A stretch of 64,000 nt of DNA, taken from NCBI GenBank assembly GCA_023460315.1, contig JAEWQO010000138.1:32281-96280 (forward strand), given 5' to 3'. Within the stretch, counting starts at the first letter, position 1, and each line of letters begins with the position of its first letter. Source of the stretch: Actinomycetes bacterium (GTDB taxonomy: Bacteria; Actinomycetota; Coriobacteriia; Coriobacteriales; Eggerthellaceae). The notes below the pieces were generated by a model. It had not been told where the DNA came from and did no database searches. It worked only from the letters and a program-made list of their open reading frames with translations. Of the stretch, positions 43,554-51,800 are shown in pieces. Made by a program: the position numbers and the translations under genes.

Positions 43554-43709
43554 GTGAAAGTAAGATATATTGGCGATTATTACAAGGTCGCTCTCTCAAA
43601 GGGCGAAACCTATGCTGCCGAAGTGGAAGACGGCATGTATCGGATATTCATCGAGGCCTATGACGATTACTTTCTGTTCCAGCCCGCTCAGTTCGAAATA
43701 GTTGCATGA
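43554..43709 (+). CDS. putative immunity protein for the capsid-fused toxin
   Basis: 51 aa (GTG start 43554; gggaggtag upstream). KVRYIGDYYKVALSKGETYAAEV...YRIFIEAYDDYFLFQPAQFEIVA looks like a small SH3-like barrel with an acidic surface. Proteins of this shape commonly follow minor capsid genes with toxin domains in Gram-positive prophages, as recalled. It starts 3 bp after the toxin stop and is followed at once by a terminator, marking a two-gene unit. Immunity activity is inferred. Confidence 0.5.
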   Translation: MKVRYIGDYYKVALSKGETYAAEVEDGMYRIFIEAYDDYFLFQPAQFEIVA

Positions 43710-43711
43710 TT

Positions 43712-43736
43712 AAACCCGCTTCGGCGGGTTTTCTTT
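43712..43736 (+). terminator. rho-independent terminator after the immunity gene
   Basis: AAACCCGC (43712-43719), loop TTCG, and GCGGGTTT (43724-43731), followed by tcttt. It is a textbook intrinsic terminator ending the terminase-portal-capsid transcript. Confidence 0.85.
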
Positions 43737-43785
43737 GGGGTGACTCAAGCTCTATCGTTCTCTCCAGCACGAAAAGGAGAGTCGG

Positions 43786-44109
43786 ATGATTCCAGATACC
43801 GTAAACATATTGGGGTTAGACTATAGGGTTCTCGAAGTCGCCGTCGTGGACAGAAACGACCCCGCAGATGGAGAGTTTGACCCTCACGAGCAAACCATCC
43901 GAATAGACTCATCGCTCAGCGAGCAAGCGAAGGAGCAGGTCCTCATGCATGAAATACTGCATGGAGTGTTTTTACAGCTTGGCTTTGATGAGCATTACGA
44001 GGACGAGCATCTGGTGCAAAGCGTTTCCGCCGTCCTGCACCAGACGCTCCACCCTTTTACTTCTTCTTTCTTGGAGTCTGCGAAAGAGCGCTGCCCGCAG
44101 CAGTCTTAG
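43786..44109 (+). CDS. small HExxH metallopeptidase
   Basis: 107 aa. The zinc motif HEILH is at residues 55-59, with downstream Glu/Asp-rich residues (GFDEHYEDEH). It resembles ImmA/IrrE-like or other phage zinc proteases by length and motif. It sits alone between two plus-strand terminators inside the head gene block, so it behaves as a moron with its own expression. The substrate is unknown. Confidence 0.7.
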   Translation: MIPDTVNILGLDYRVLEVAVVDRNDPADGEFDPHEQTIRIDSSLSEQAKEQVLMHEILHGVFLQLGFDEHYEDEHLVQSVSAVLHQTLHPFTSSFLESAKERCPQQS

Positions 44110-44191
44110 ACGCTTTTCCCGTACGCCCGTCACGCAAAACCTTTGATGCGGCCTTTGCGGCCTTCGAAGAAGTCTGCTTCTTGTTTGCCAT
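44057..44191 (-). CDS. 44-aa basic protein encoded antisense in the head operon
   Basis: Start ATG 44191 (MANKKQTSSKAAKAASKVLRD) is preceded by gggaaggggggtg, an excellent ribosome-binding site on the minus strand. Lys-, Ser- and Ala-rich with a repeated KAAKAASK/KASKTAAGS pattern and a C-terminal PRKKK. Peptides of this type recur as hypothetical proteins in bacteria and phages, as recalled. It overlaps the convergent metallopeptidase gene by 53 bp. Its function is unknown. Confidence 0.6.
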   Translation of the reverse strand: MANKKQTSSKAAKAASKVLRDGRTGKASKTAAGSALSQTPRKKK

Positions 44192-44232
44192 AATTTCACC
44201 CCCCTTCCCCTTCAAGCGATTATCTCGCACCG

Positions 44233-44257
44233 AGCCGTCCTCCGGGGCGGCTTTTTT
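44233..44257 (+). terminator. rho-independent terminator before the scaffold gene
   Basis: AGCCGTCC (44233-44240), loop tccg, and GGGCGGCT (44245-44252), one G-T pair, then a run of six T. It insulates the scaffold-capsid operon from upstream transcription. Confidence 0.8.
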
Positions 44258-44267
44258 CATGTCCTGG

Positions 44268-44287
44268 TGACACCTCCCCCATCCTGC
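44268..44287 (+). repeat. TGACAC-type motif, copy C
   Basis: TGACACCTCCCCCATCCTGC follows the terminator at once and precedes the scaffold gene by about 110 bp. It is nearly identical to copies at 38711 and 38808. Confidence 0.5.
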
Positions 44288-44393
44288 AATCACGCAAGCG
44301 CCGAGCGAAGAGGCGCATCCGCATGCCGCGAGCGAAGAGCGGCGACGTCAAGCGCGCAGGGAAGCGCGTACCAAACGCGACGAGAGGAACAGG

Positions 44394-44972
44394 ATGGAAA
44401 ACGAAGCAGGATCCGAAGCACCAGCCACAGAAGGAGCAGCAGCACCCGCAGCCCCAGCAGCAACCCCGCCAGCCACAACGACCGACCCGGCACTGGCAGC
44501 GTCCACCACGGAAGGTCCCAAGGGCCAGCCCGATGACGCACAGAAGGCCACACGCCTGGAAAACGAGCTTGCTGCCGCGAAGCAGCGAGAGGCAGACCTA
44601 CAGGCGAAGCTCGACGCGGCCCAGACAGCCGACGACGTGCAGAAGGCGGTCAACGAGGCCAAGGCGGCCGCTCAGGCTCAAGTCAAGGAGATCGCTGTAC
44701 GTGCGCATCTTACAACGGCTGGCTGTCTCAACGCCGAAGCTCTTACGGCGGCTGCGCACATCGACGCTTCGAAGGTCGAGGTCGCCCAGGACGGCAGCGT
44801 TGCCTCTGGCATTGATCTGGACAAGCTGAAAGCTAGCTTTCCCTACCTGTTCCAGGCATCAACGGCGGCCACACCGCCAACCGTGACCACCGGAGCCGCC
44901 CCAGCGGCGACAGCAACCGGCGGCGAGGCGAAGACCATCAAGGAAGGCCTCGCCGCAATGAAGAAGAAGTAA
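44394..44972 (+). CDS. phage scaffolding protein
   Basis: 192 aa. Ala-, Pro- and Thr-rich N-terminus, then a long coiled coil (ATRLENELAAAKQREADLQAKLDAAQTADDV), a basic C-terminus (EGLAAMKKK) and low complexity overall, all typical of scaffolds. aggaacagg precedes ATG 44394. It is immediately upstream of the major capsid gene. Confidence 0.75.
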   Translation: MENEAGSEAPATEGAAAPAAPAATPPATTTDPALAASTTEGPKGQPDDAQKATRLENELAAAKQREADLQAKLDAAQTADDVQKAVNEAKAAAQAQVKEIAVRAHLTTAGCLNAEALTAAAHIDASKVEVAQDGSVASGIDLDKLKASFPYLFQASTAATPPTVTTGAAPAATATGGEAKTIKEGLAAMKKK

Positions 44973-44982
44973 GGAGAAACCT

Positions 44983-45882
44983 ATGCCCACCACTCTGGCA
45001 GACCTTGCCAAGAACTCCAACGACAAGCTCAAGCAGGGCTTCATCAACGAGCTCATCAACGACAGCTACATCCTTAACATCATGACGTTTGACGACTGCC
45101 TGACCGCAAACGGCACCTCCGATCTGGCGTATGCATACAAGCGCGTCAAGACGGGCGCAACGGCAACGTTCCGCGCTCTGAACGAGGAGCCCACGGCCAG
45201 CGAGGTCGCGATCGAGAGAATCACCACCAAGCCCGGCATCCTGTCGAGCAAGTGGGATATGGACCGCGTGGCCAAGGCTGCCGCCGAAGATCTTTATGAG
45301 CTTAAAGTCGCAGAATCTAAGAACGCGATTATCCGCTCGTTTAACAAGACGCTCATCGATGGCGACACAATTACCGAGACGAAAGGCTTTGATGGCTTAG
45401 CAAAGGCGCTCGACGGTTCTAGCACTGAATTCACCAGTGCTGTGGATCTCGCCGCGCTCAATAAGGACGCAGCGCTAGCCTTCGCAACCGAGATGGACAC
45501 GATGCTTGGCTCGCTGACTCGCGATCCTGACGTGCTCGCCGTTTCCCCGCACATGGCCACCGTGATGAACGCGATCTGCCGCCTGCTCGGTTTTGAAACG
45601 ATCACGATGGACAGCGCAGGAAAGCGCGTCCAGAACTGGGATGGCATCCGCATCGAAAAGCTCAAGGATGGCGCTCTCACCACAAACGACATCTACGCCG
45701 TATGTTTCGGCATGGAAGAGTTCCACGGTATCACGCTCACGGGGGATGCTGGAATCACAGTTGCTCTGCCCGACTGGAGCGCTCCTGGCGCCGTCAAGTC
45801 TGGAGATAGCGAGTTCGTCTGCGGCTGTGCTCTCAAAAAGACCAAAGCTGCTGGTGTACTGCATCCCAAGGCTGCGGGCTAA
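44983..45882 (+). CDS. major capsid protein
   Basis: 299 aa. The sequence (MPTTLADLAKNSNDKLKQGFINELINDSYILNIMTFDDCL...NEEPTASEVAIERITTKPGIL) fits HK97-fold coat proteins of the phage family that uses a separate scaffold. It starts 10 bp after the scaffold gene with aaggag at the correct spacing. No protease domain is seen near it. Position and size make the call firm; the exact subfamily is not. Confidence 0.82.
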   Translation: MPTTLADLAKNSNDKLKQGFINELINDSYILNIMTFDDCLTANGTSDLAYAYKRVKTGATATFRALNEEPTASEVAIERITTKPGILSSKWDMDRVAKAAAEDLYELKVAESKNAIIRSFNKTLIDGDTITETKGFDGLAKALDGSSTEFTSAVDLAALNKDAALAFATEMDTMLGSLTRDPDVLAVSPHMATVMNAICRLLGFETITMDSAGKRVQNWDGIRIEKLKDGALTTNDIYAVCFGMEEFHGITLTGDAGITVALPDWSAPGAVKSGDSEFVCGCALKKTKAAGVLHPKAAG

Positions 45883-45885
45883 GAT

Positions 45886-46233
45886 ATGACTGGCATCCTC
45901 GGTGGCATTGAGCCTGACTATGCGTTTTACACGACGTCGTACCACGGCACGATGGATGAGGCTTCCTTTATGGCGGCCTTATCCGATGCCGTTGCCGAGG
46001 TGTCCTATGCGGTATGGCCAGGTGCCAACCTCAGCCCATACGAGACACGCGTGAAGATGGCTGTCTGCGCCGTGGCCGACGCGGTGGGCAATCCCGAGCG
46101 CCGCCGCACGTCCTACACGGCAGGCAAGGTGAGCGAGAGCTACGGAGACGCAGGGTTCTCGCTCACCGCCGAGGCTGGCATCAGGCGATGGCTCTCCGGC
46201 ATCGGCATCCTCAAATGGGGGCGGTGGCTATGA
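45886..46233 (+). CDS. head-tail connector (gp15-like)
   Basis: 115 aa. Helical protein with DEASFMAALSDAVAEVSYAVWPGANLSPYETRVKMAVCAVADAVG, resembling head-completion adaptor proteins. It starts 3 bp after the capsid stop and overlaps the next gene in ATGA. The family is inferred mainly from gene order. Confidence 0.6.
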   Translation: MTGILGGIEPDYAFYTTSYHGTMDEASFMAALSDAVAEVSYAVWPGANLSPYETRVKMAVCAVADAVGNPERRRTSYTAGKVSESYGDAGFSLTAEAGIRRWLSGIGILKWGRWL

Positions 46234-46610
46234 GCCTGGCTTATCCGCACACCGTCACCATCTGGAACAAGGTCGACGAGACCGGCCGCAAGGCAAGCTG
46301 GCAGCGCCGGACGTTCGACGGGGTGCGCTGGGAGGAGACTCGCGGCGCATCGACCGGCACGTCCGGCGACGCCTCGGAAGACGAGACGCTGGTCCTCATC
46401 CCCGCCGTGTTCTCCGGCTACGCGGATCCCGCGAAGCTCGTGGACGGCCGCACCCTGGGCGGCGCGGAGTGGACCCTGCGCAAGGGAGACCGCATCGCGC
46501 TGGGCGACTCCTTGGCCCAGATCCCGCCAGCGGCCGCCAGCACCGTCACCAAGGCCACGGCAATTCGCCTGGGCCGGTCCATCCACCACTTCGAGGTGAG
46601 CTGCGCATGA
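46230..46610 (+). CDS. putative minor capsid/head-closure protein (Minor_capsid_1-like)
   Basis: 126 aa from ATG 46230, overlapping the previous stop. Beta-rich sequence (MSLAYPHTVTIWNKVDETGRKASWQRRTFDGVRWEETRGAS) of the stopper/head-closure type. It is the first of three consecutive small genes usually annotated as minor capsid proteins in such phages. Confidence 0.65.
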   Translation: MSLAYPHTVTIWNKVDETGRKASWQRRTFDGVRWEETRGASTGTSGDASEDETLVLIPAVFSGYADPAKLVDGRTLGGAEWTLRKGDRIALGDSLAQIPPAAASTVTKATAIRLGRSIHHFEVSCA

Positions 46611-46957
46611 GCGTCCGCGTGAAGTCCTTCGACGTCTCCCCGGCCCTCGCGAAGGGCAAAGACGCCGCCATGGCCGTTCGCAGCATGGTGACCATCGCGG
46701 CTCGGGAGGACACCAAGCCCTACGTGCCGTATCTGACAGGCGACCTGCGGGGCACGGCCGAGACCGAGAGCGTGCCCGAAGAGGGGCTGCTCGTCTACGG
46801 CAACGCCAGCGTGCCCTATGCGCGGGCGCAGTACTACGGGCTGCCGGGCAAGACGTGGCCCGGCACCGTCATGCAGTGGTTCGAGGCGTCCAAGGCGGCC
46901 AACATGCTCACATGGGAACGCACAGCCCAGGAAGCGGCGCGGGAGGTGTTCGCGTGA
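46607..46957 (+). CDS. putative tail-completion protein (Minor_capsid_2-like)
   Basis: 116 aa. ALAKGKDAAMAVRSMVTIAAREDTKPYVPYLTGDLRGTAETE...NASVPYARAQYYG resembles HK97 gp10-like tail-completion proteins, where YVPYxTGxLR and PYARxQYYG are typical. Starts in an ATGA overlap. Confidence 0.72.
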   Translation: MSVRVKSFDVSPALAKGKDAAMAVRSMVTIAAREDTKPYVPYLTGDLRGTAETESVPEEGLLVYGNASVPYARAQYYGLPGKTWPGTVMQWFEASKAANMLTWERTAQEAAREVFA

Positions 46958-47397
46958 TCGACGACCAGGCAGAGATTTCCGGTGCCGTGTTCGACGCCGT
47001 GGAGGCCGCCTTGCCAGACGGTGCGCCACGCATCCATTTCGAGTACATGCCGGCAGGCAAGGCGATGCTCCCGGCCGCATCGATGCAGACGCTCGCTGGC
47101 GACCCCTACGTTCGGCGCTACATCGATGGAAGCTACATCGGCCGCTACCGGTTCGCGGTCTACCTCAGGCAAGCGTCAGACGACGACGGGTCCCGCCTCG
47201 ACGCCATGGCCACGTTGGGACAGGTCGCGACGGCCGTGAACGCCGCGGCATTCACGCTACCCAGCGGCTATGACTTCCACCGCTGCATCCAGGACACGCT
47301 GCCCAACAGGATCGCGGCAGACGACGCCTTTGACGACTGGCAAGTGACATTCACCGTTCAATACGGATCAAAGAAGCAGAAAGGACAACTCCCATGA
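46954..47397 (+). CDS. putative tail terminator (Minor_capsid_3-like)
   Basis: 147 aa, GTG start in a GTGA overlap. IHFEYMPAGKAMLPAASMQTLAGDPYVRRYIDGSYIGRYRFAVYLR shows the alpha/beta layout of tail terminator proteins. The third of the capsid-tail joining genes, just before the major tail protein. Confidence 0.65.
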   Translation: MIDDQAEISGAVFDAVEAALPDGAPRIHFEYMPAGKAMLPAASMQTLAGDPYVRRYIDGSYIGRYRFAVYLRQASDDDGSRLDAMATLGQVATAVNAAAFTLPSGYDFHRCIQDTLPNRIAADDAFDDWQVTFTVQYGSKKQKGQLP

Positions 47398-47873
47398 TCC
47401 CCATCTATTCCGACAGCATCCAGCACTTCATGGACATCGGCACGAGCGAGACGCCGACCTATGAGAATGCGACCGCGTTGCTCACCTTCACACCCACTTT
47501 CGACAAGAACGAGTATGCGCCGAGCTACATCGAGCGCAGCGTGTCGCCGAAGTTCCGCCGCGGCGGAACCTACACGATCGAGACGAGCGTGGACGCCATG
47601 AGCGACGAGCCGCTCCACCTCTGGCTCATGGAGCACGAGCACGATGACAACGTGGTGGTGCCGATCGTGCGCGTCAAGACCTATGACGGCACGCCAACCG
47701 ATCGATCCGCCGAGCGCGCGGTGTTCTCGATGAACGTCTCGCCCTTGCAACTGACCGCAAACGAGCCCGTGAAGATCAACGCGACGTTCGATATGTCCTC
47801 CTCTGCCTGGGAGACGGGCACCTGGAACGAGAGCACCAAGACGTTCACGGCAGGCACCGGATCGCAGGGCTAG
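47394..47873 (+). CDS. major tail protein
   Basis: 159 aa (ATGA overlap). Beta-rich chain (FSPxF-like TLLTFTPTFDKNEYAPSYIERSVSPKFRRGGTYTIETSVDAMSDEPLHLWLMEHEHDDNVV...RAVFSMNVSPLQLTANEPVKINATFDM) fitting siphovirus tube proteins. It precedes the chaperone and tape-measure genes, as expected. Confidence 0.8.
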   Translation: MIPIYSDSIQHFMDIGTSETPTYENATALLTFTPTFDKNEYAPSYIERSVSPKFRRGGTYTIETSVDAMSDEPLHLWLMEHEHDDNVVVPIVRVKTYDGTPTDRSAERAVFSMNVSPLQLTANEPVKINATFDMSSSAWETGTWNESTKTFTAGTGSQG

Positions 47874-47876
47874 GCC

Positions 47877-48230
47877 ATGGCGAAGGGATTCAGCAGCCGT
47901 GCCCTCGTGTTCGAATTCGGAGACGGGACCTACACGTGCGAGGTCGACAACGAGAAGATGAAGGTCCTCGACAGGGTGGCCTCGGGACTTCCGGCCACGA
48001 TGCCCCAGCCGGGATCGTTCGACTACGAGCGCGTCCATGGCGAGATCCATGGCATGGTCGCCGACCTGTTCGGCGTGGACGGTTGCTCCGAGATGTTCGG
48101 AGACCGCCCTGCGTCGATCCTTGACGACCTCGACGTCCTGTCCGCGCTCAACCAGTGCGTCGCCAAGTTCATGGCTGAGCGCATCGGCGAGGCGCTGAGC
48201 CTCTATCCCATGGTGCAGCCTGGCCAGTGA
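47877..48230 (+). CDS. tail assembly chaperone-like protein
   Basis: 117 aa. Alpha/beta protein rich in acidic residues, located between the major tail protein and Gp15-like gene. By position it corresponds to the first tail chaperone (gpG-like). It overlaps the next gene by 4 bp (GTGA). No frameshift slippery site was seen. Confidence 0.6.
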   Translation: MAKGFSSRALVFEFGDGTYTCEVDNEKMKVLDRVASGLPATMPQPGSFDYERVHGEIHGMVADLFGVDGCSEMFGDRPASILDDLDVLSALNQCVAKFMAERIGEALSLYPMVQPGQ

Positions 48231-48832
48231 GGGGTGCGCTCAACATAATCGTGCGCGGAATGCCGTCGGTCATCAAGGTCGGCGGCATTCCATATGAGGC
48301 CCACACGGGCTTTCGCGTGGGCATCGAGTGCGAGCGCATCCTCGACGACCCCGAGCTTCGGGACAACGAGGCGCACGCCATGGTGATTGCCCAGCATTTC
48401 GACGGGATGACGACGCCGCCGCCAGGAAATGAGCTTTGGGCCGCTGTCAGCGAGTTCCATGCGGCGAGCGAGTTCGCCCTCTTTGACGCGCTTAAGGCAT
48501 CCAGGATGCCGTCGTCCCAAGGACGCGGGCGCACGTTTGACTGGGACTACGACGCCCATCTCGTCATCGCCGACTTCCAGCGCGAGTACGGAATCGACCT
48601 CACGGACCCGTCGCTCGAGATGCACTGGTGGCGCTTCATGGACCTCTTCAGGGGCCTGAGCGACGCGTCGCGTACCAGAGGCGTGATGGCGGAACGCGGC
48701 GCGAAGGTCCCCGACAAGGCGCCTGCGGAGGTGCGCCGCAGCATCGAGACCGCACGCCAGGCCGCCGCTCTTCCGCCAAGAACCGAAGGCGAGGCCATCG
48801 AGCAGGAGAAAGAGAGGTACGGCATTGGCTGA
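48227..48832 (+). CDS. Gp15-like tail assembly chaperone
   Basis: 201 aa, GTG start. The region DWDYDAHLVIADFQREYGIDLTDPSLEMHWWRFMDLFRGL is characteristic of the bacteriophage Gp15 family, which is the second chaperone before the tape measure. The C-terminal part is charged and helical. Confidence 0.82.
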   Translation: MRGALNIIVRGMPSVIKVGGIPYEAHTGFRVGIECERILDDPELRDNEAHAMVIAQHFDGMTTPPPGNELWAAVSEFHAASEFALFDALKASRMPSSQGRGRTFDWDYDAHLVIADFQREYGIDLTDPSLEMHWWRFMDLFRGLSDASRTRGVMAERGAKVPDKAPAEVRRSIETARQAAALPPRTEGEAIEQEKERYGIG

Positions 48833-51800
48833 CGGACGCGTTGAGATCGACATCGACGCCGATGCGTCGTCCTACGAGCAAAAGCTTGCCGGCATAAAGC
48901 AGAGCACCGCCGCACGCACAGGCGAGATGTCCAAGGCCGTCGACACGCAGTCGGCGAAGATGCTGCAGTCCCTCTCCAACATCGGAGGGGCCGTCGAGAG
49001 CGTGGGCACCACCATGTCCGTGGCCATCACCGCTCCCGTGGTCGCTGCTGCCGGTGCCTCCTACAAGCTAGCCTCGGACTTCGAAAGCTCGATGAGCCGC
49101 GTCGCCGGCGCGCTCGACGTGCCGGTGTCGTCGATCTCCGACCTGCGCGACCTCGCCATCCAGACCGGGCAGGACACCATCTTCAGCGCCTCCGAAGCCG
49201 GAGCAGCCATGGAGGAGCTCGCGAAGGGCGGGCTCACCTCAGCCGACATCAAGGGCGGCGCGCTCAAGACCACCATGGACCTCGCCGCAGCTGGCGGACT
49301 GCAGCTCGCCGACGCCGCGAACACCGTTGTTCAGTCCATGGGAGCGTTCGGCCTGTCCGCTGATCAGACCGGCGAGGCAGCCAACGCTCTCGCCGGAGCC
49401 GCAGCAGCATCGTCGGCAGACGTGAGCGACCTCACGCAAGGCTTGTCCCAGGTTTCAGCGCAAGCCCACTCCGCCGGATGGTCCATCCAGGACACCGCAG
49501 CCGTCTTGGGCGGTTTCGCCGATGCCGGCATCAAGGGCAGCGACGCGGGCACATCCCTCAAGACGATGCTTCAAAGCCTCGCCGCACCCACCGACAAGGC
49601 CGCAGACCTTGTCGCCGACCTCGGCTTGGAGGTTCGCGACAGCAACGGCAACATGAAAGACGCCGCAGGGATTGCCGAGGAGCTGCAGAACAAGCTTGGC
49701 GGGCTGTCGTCCGCTCAGAAAGACGCAGCCATGCAGACCATATTTGGCAGTGACGCGAGCCGTGCAGCCCTCGTCATGACCAACTTGGGACGCGCGGGCA
49801 TCGAGAAATACACCGCCGCAACCAATGACCAGGAGGCGGCACAGCGCCTCGCCGACTCTCAGATGGGCGACAGCGAGCGCGCGCTCGAGAACATGAAGGG
49901 TGCGGTCGAGACGGCCGCCATCACGATCGGCACCGAGCTCGCGCCCGTGGTCACCGACATAGCCAACGGCGTGAGCGACGCGGCCGAGGCGTTCGGCGAG
50001 ATGGACGAGACGCAGCAGAAGGCCCTCATATCGACCATCGCCCTTGTGGCCGGCATCGGCCCGGCACTGACGATAATCGGCAAGCTCATGGGCAGCGTGA
50101 AGACCGTCAAGGACCTCGTAGGCGATGCTGCCACTCTCGTCAAGGGTTTCGGAGGAGAGGCGGCGAGCGCCGCACCGTCGATCGGCGACGCCGCCGACAA
50201 GGCGGGATCGCTCGGCACCAACGCCGAGGCGGCGGGAACCAAGGCTGAGGTGGCATCCGGCAAGCTGTCGTCTTTCGCGAAGAAGGCCGCCATCCTCGGT
50301 ACAGCGGCCTACACCGCAGCCGAGGGAACGCGCACCATGTTCAGCTGGAACGCCGACGCCCACGGCAGGTTCAGCGACGCTGCAGAAGGGGCGAACGCCT
50401 ACGCGCAGAGCCTCGGCACGGTCGACGCAAACGCAGATGGAGTGATCGATGCGAACGACCTCGTGGCCCAGGCCCTCGACGGCGCGAGCGAGAAGTTCGA
50501 GGACGGCAGCTCCACGATAAACGGCTTCGTCGGGTGGATGGACAAGGTCGACGGATCCACCAAGGGCGCAGCGGGGGCGCTCAACGACTACATGGGCGTG
50601 ACCGAAGACAACGTGTCCCACGCGATGCGCAACATCACGACGCTCACGCAGCAGGGCTGGGGCTCAGCCCTCGCAGCCACGCAGTCAACCGGTGGGCAGA
50701 TGACCGACGAGACCAAGACACAGGCGCTTGCCATGGTGGACGCCATAGGCAAGCTGCCCCCGAAGTATCAGGAGTACGGCGACGAGGCTATGCGGGGGCT
50801 CGCTGCCTCCATGGCTCCTTATTGGCCGGAACTCGCTGACTACTCCGGCATGTCCGCTCAGCAGATCGCGAGCATCATCAAGGAGAAACTGACCGGCACG
50901 CTCTCTTCCTACGGCGAGGAGTTCCAACTGACGGGCCAGACGACTGTGGAGCAGATAGCCAGTGGACTGTCGTTCGCGGCCAATGGCGGCGTACTTGATG
51001 AGACAACGGCTGGAATCATCCAGAAGCTGATTGACGGCTTCAAGAGCGAAAATCTCACACCAGAGATGCAGGGCGTTGGCACCGAAGCAATGCGCAACCT
51101 CGCGTCTGGTATGGCTGCTCAATGGCCCGAACTTGCGAATTATGCAAACATGTCAGGCGACGAAATCATAGCAGCCATCAGCGCTAGGCTGTCCGGATCC
51201 TACCAGGTCGGCTCAGACTCCATGACCGACCTCGGAAGCGGCATCTCTGTTGGTAGCAACACGGTAACGTTCGCCGCCGGATCGGTCGCAGAACAGGTCT
51301 ATAGCGCGCTCACGGGCAAGGATTACAGCGAGACAGGAGCCATGGTCACCCAAGGTATGGCTGATGGTATCAAGGGTGACCTGTCCGCAGCCTTAGCCGC
51401 AGCGGGCCTTGGCGATGACGTCATCGCCAAGATTATGGAATCGCTGGACGCGCACAGCCCATCTGTGCGTGCAAAAACTGCTGGCGCAACTGTCCCCGCT
51501 GGGATGGCGCAGGGCATCTCGGGATCCGAGGAAGCCGATACCGCTGCTTCTTCCCTCGGCGAATCCGTGATCAGTACTCTTCTGGGACTAGTCACGGGAG
51601 CGTTTGTCCCAGGCTCGGCCCTGGGAGGCAATTTCGCGTCCGGCGTCGGCTCTCAGAAAGACAATGCGAACTCACAGGGCGCCATCACTATGACAGGGGC
51701 CGTCTCGGGCCTCGATTCGGGAGACGGCGCAACGCCGGGCAGTGTGCTGGGAAGCCTTTTTGCGGGCGGCGTTGGCGGGCAAGCTAGCAATGCACGATCG

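Noticed and set aside
48200..48235. Programmed frameshift between the tail chaperone genes
   Set aside because: No slippery heptamer is visible; the genes are joined by an ordinary GTGA overlap.
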